Source: Nitrospira sp. UBA2082 (GTDB lineage Bacteria; Nitrospirota; Nitrospiria; Nitrospirales; Nitrospiraceae). From it: a stretch of DNA of 47,455 nucleotides. The translations under genes were made by a program, and so were the position numbers. The stretch lies in NCBI GenBank assembly GCA_002331335.1, contig DCZO01000016.1, forward strand, positions 203,360-250,814, given 5' to 3'. The notes under the pieces were generated by a model. The model did no database searches. It was not told the DNA's origin and was given only the letters and a program-made list of their open reading frames with translations. Shown here one piece after another: positions 46,929 to 47,455 of this stretch. How positions within the stretch are numbered: the stretch's first letter is position 1; every line of letters starts with the position of its first letter.

Positions 46929-47455
46929 ATGATTCCTGAAATCGGTCATTTTGCCTTGATTCTCGCGCTCTGTGTCGCGCTTGTGCAGGGAATTCTCCCG
47001 ATCTACGGCGCGGCGGTCGGCAGCTCTGCGCTGATGTCCGTGGCAAAGCCGGCGGCGCGCACTCAATTCCTGCTGGTCCTCACCGCGTTCGGCTGCCTGG
47101 CCTATGCCTTCGCAGACAAGGATTTTTCCGTGTTGTATGTCGCGGCGACCTCGAACTCGCAATTGCCCCTCCACTATCGTCTGGCCGCCATCTGGGGAGC
47201 GCATGAAGGGTCGCTGTTGTTGTGGACGTTCATTTTGACGATTTGGATGTTCGCGGTGACGCTGTTTTCTACGCATCTGCCGGATACCATGCGGTCACGC
47301 ATCCTTGGTGTGATGGGACTGGTGAGTGTGGGGTTTCTCCTGTTCATGCTGAGCGTGTCCAATCCGTTCGAGCGGCTGATCCCGGCCGCACCCGAGGGGC
47401 GCGATCTGAACCCCTTGTTGCAGGACCCCGGAATGGTGATCCATCCGCCGATGCT
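46929..47455 (+). CDS. ccmF: Cytochrome c heme lyase subunit CcmF, 5' part (partial at window end)
   Basis: An open frame that runs off the window, 175 residues visible. It starts IPEIGHFALILALCVALVQG and carries YVAATSNSQLPLHYRLAAIW, GAHEGSLLLWTFIL and NPLLQDPGMVIHPPML, all typical of the N-terminal third of CcmF. CcmF receives heme from CcmE and joins it to apocytochromes with CcmH. It starts 12 bases after ccmE, in the same operon. Confidence 0.94.
   Translation, partial: MIPEIGHFALILALCVALVQGILPIYGAAVGSSALMSVAKPAARTQFLLVLTAFGCLAYAFADKDFSVLYVAATSNSQLPLHYRLAAIWGAHEGSLLLWTFILTIWMFAVTLFSTHLPDTMRSRILGVMGLVSVGFLLFMLSVSNPFERLIPAAPEGRDLNPLLQDPGMVIHPPM

Overview
The window looks like a chromosomal segment of a Nitrospira-type bacterium (phylum Nitrospirota). 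This is inferred from gene content: a complete System I cytochrome c maturation locus, an SmbP-like periplasmic metal-binding protein of the kind known from nitrifiers, the order of core genes, and GC-rich core genes. It was not tested by any search. No rRNA, tRNA or CRISPR array was seen.

Layout. (1) 1-7305 is a tightly packed plus-strand core block: leuA (3' part), a cupin, leuB, an NHL-repeat protein, asd, DUF2905, a SpoIID/LytB protein and queA. (2) 7306-25757 is an accessory island. It opens at the 3' end of queA, a piece of which is repeated downstream at 8258-8296. It carries a nucleotidyltransferase gene pair, an MtfA-like protease, a HigBA-type toxin-antitoxin (TA) operon with a frameshifted toxin, a secreted NPF/NPYG-repeat protein, a five-gene overlapping operon with restriction-modification features (11137-17566), and a dense run of TA modules (DUF2281/PemK-like, DarTG, a frameshifted toxin with DUF2283, MazEF, RelE/XRE, VapBC). 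(3) 25758-31907 holds a queuosine-precursor transporter, an SmbP-like protein, a Sel1 protein, a secreted hypothetical, an HD-GYP phosphodiesterase, a MinD/FlhG-like ATPase and a PpiD-like chaperone. (4) 32077-43406 holds an RDD protein, the elongasome genes mreB-mreC-mreD-mrdA-rodA, then rng, dprA and topA. (5) 44220-47455 is ccmABCDE and the start of ccmF, cut by the window edge.

The most unusual structure is in the TA zone. Fragments of the upstream and 5' region of a DUF429 gene (one full copy at 22357-22986) recur at about 19055, 21040, 23690, 24580 and 25702. A 48-base piece of its upstream region recurs at 18359. A TA module or other accessory gene lies between successive fragments. 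This suggests that modules were added next to, or exchanged through, a repeated DUF429 5' end. The second main object is the 11137-17566 operon: a methylase-like protein with a SAM motif but no NPPY motif, an ImmA/IrrE metallopeptidase, a DUF4411 PIN-like protein, a full NPPY methylase and a GIY-YIG-like/helicase fusion, each overlapping the next by 4 to 8 bases.

Small repeats add to the picture. GCAGG(A/C)TGCT elements begin inside stop codons at 1381, 8296 and 31211. A 190-bp MITE-like element with 17-bp terminal inverted repeats sits in a DUF429 fragment, and one related end lies after dprA. The only two frameshifts found are both in toxin genes.
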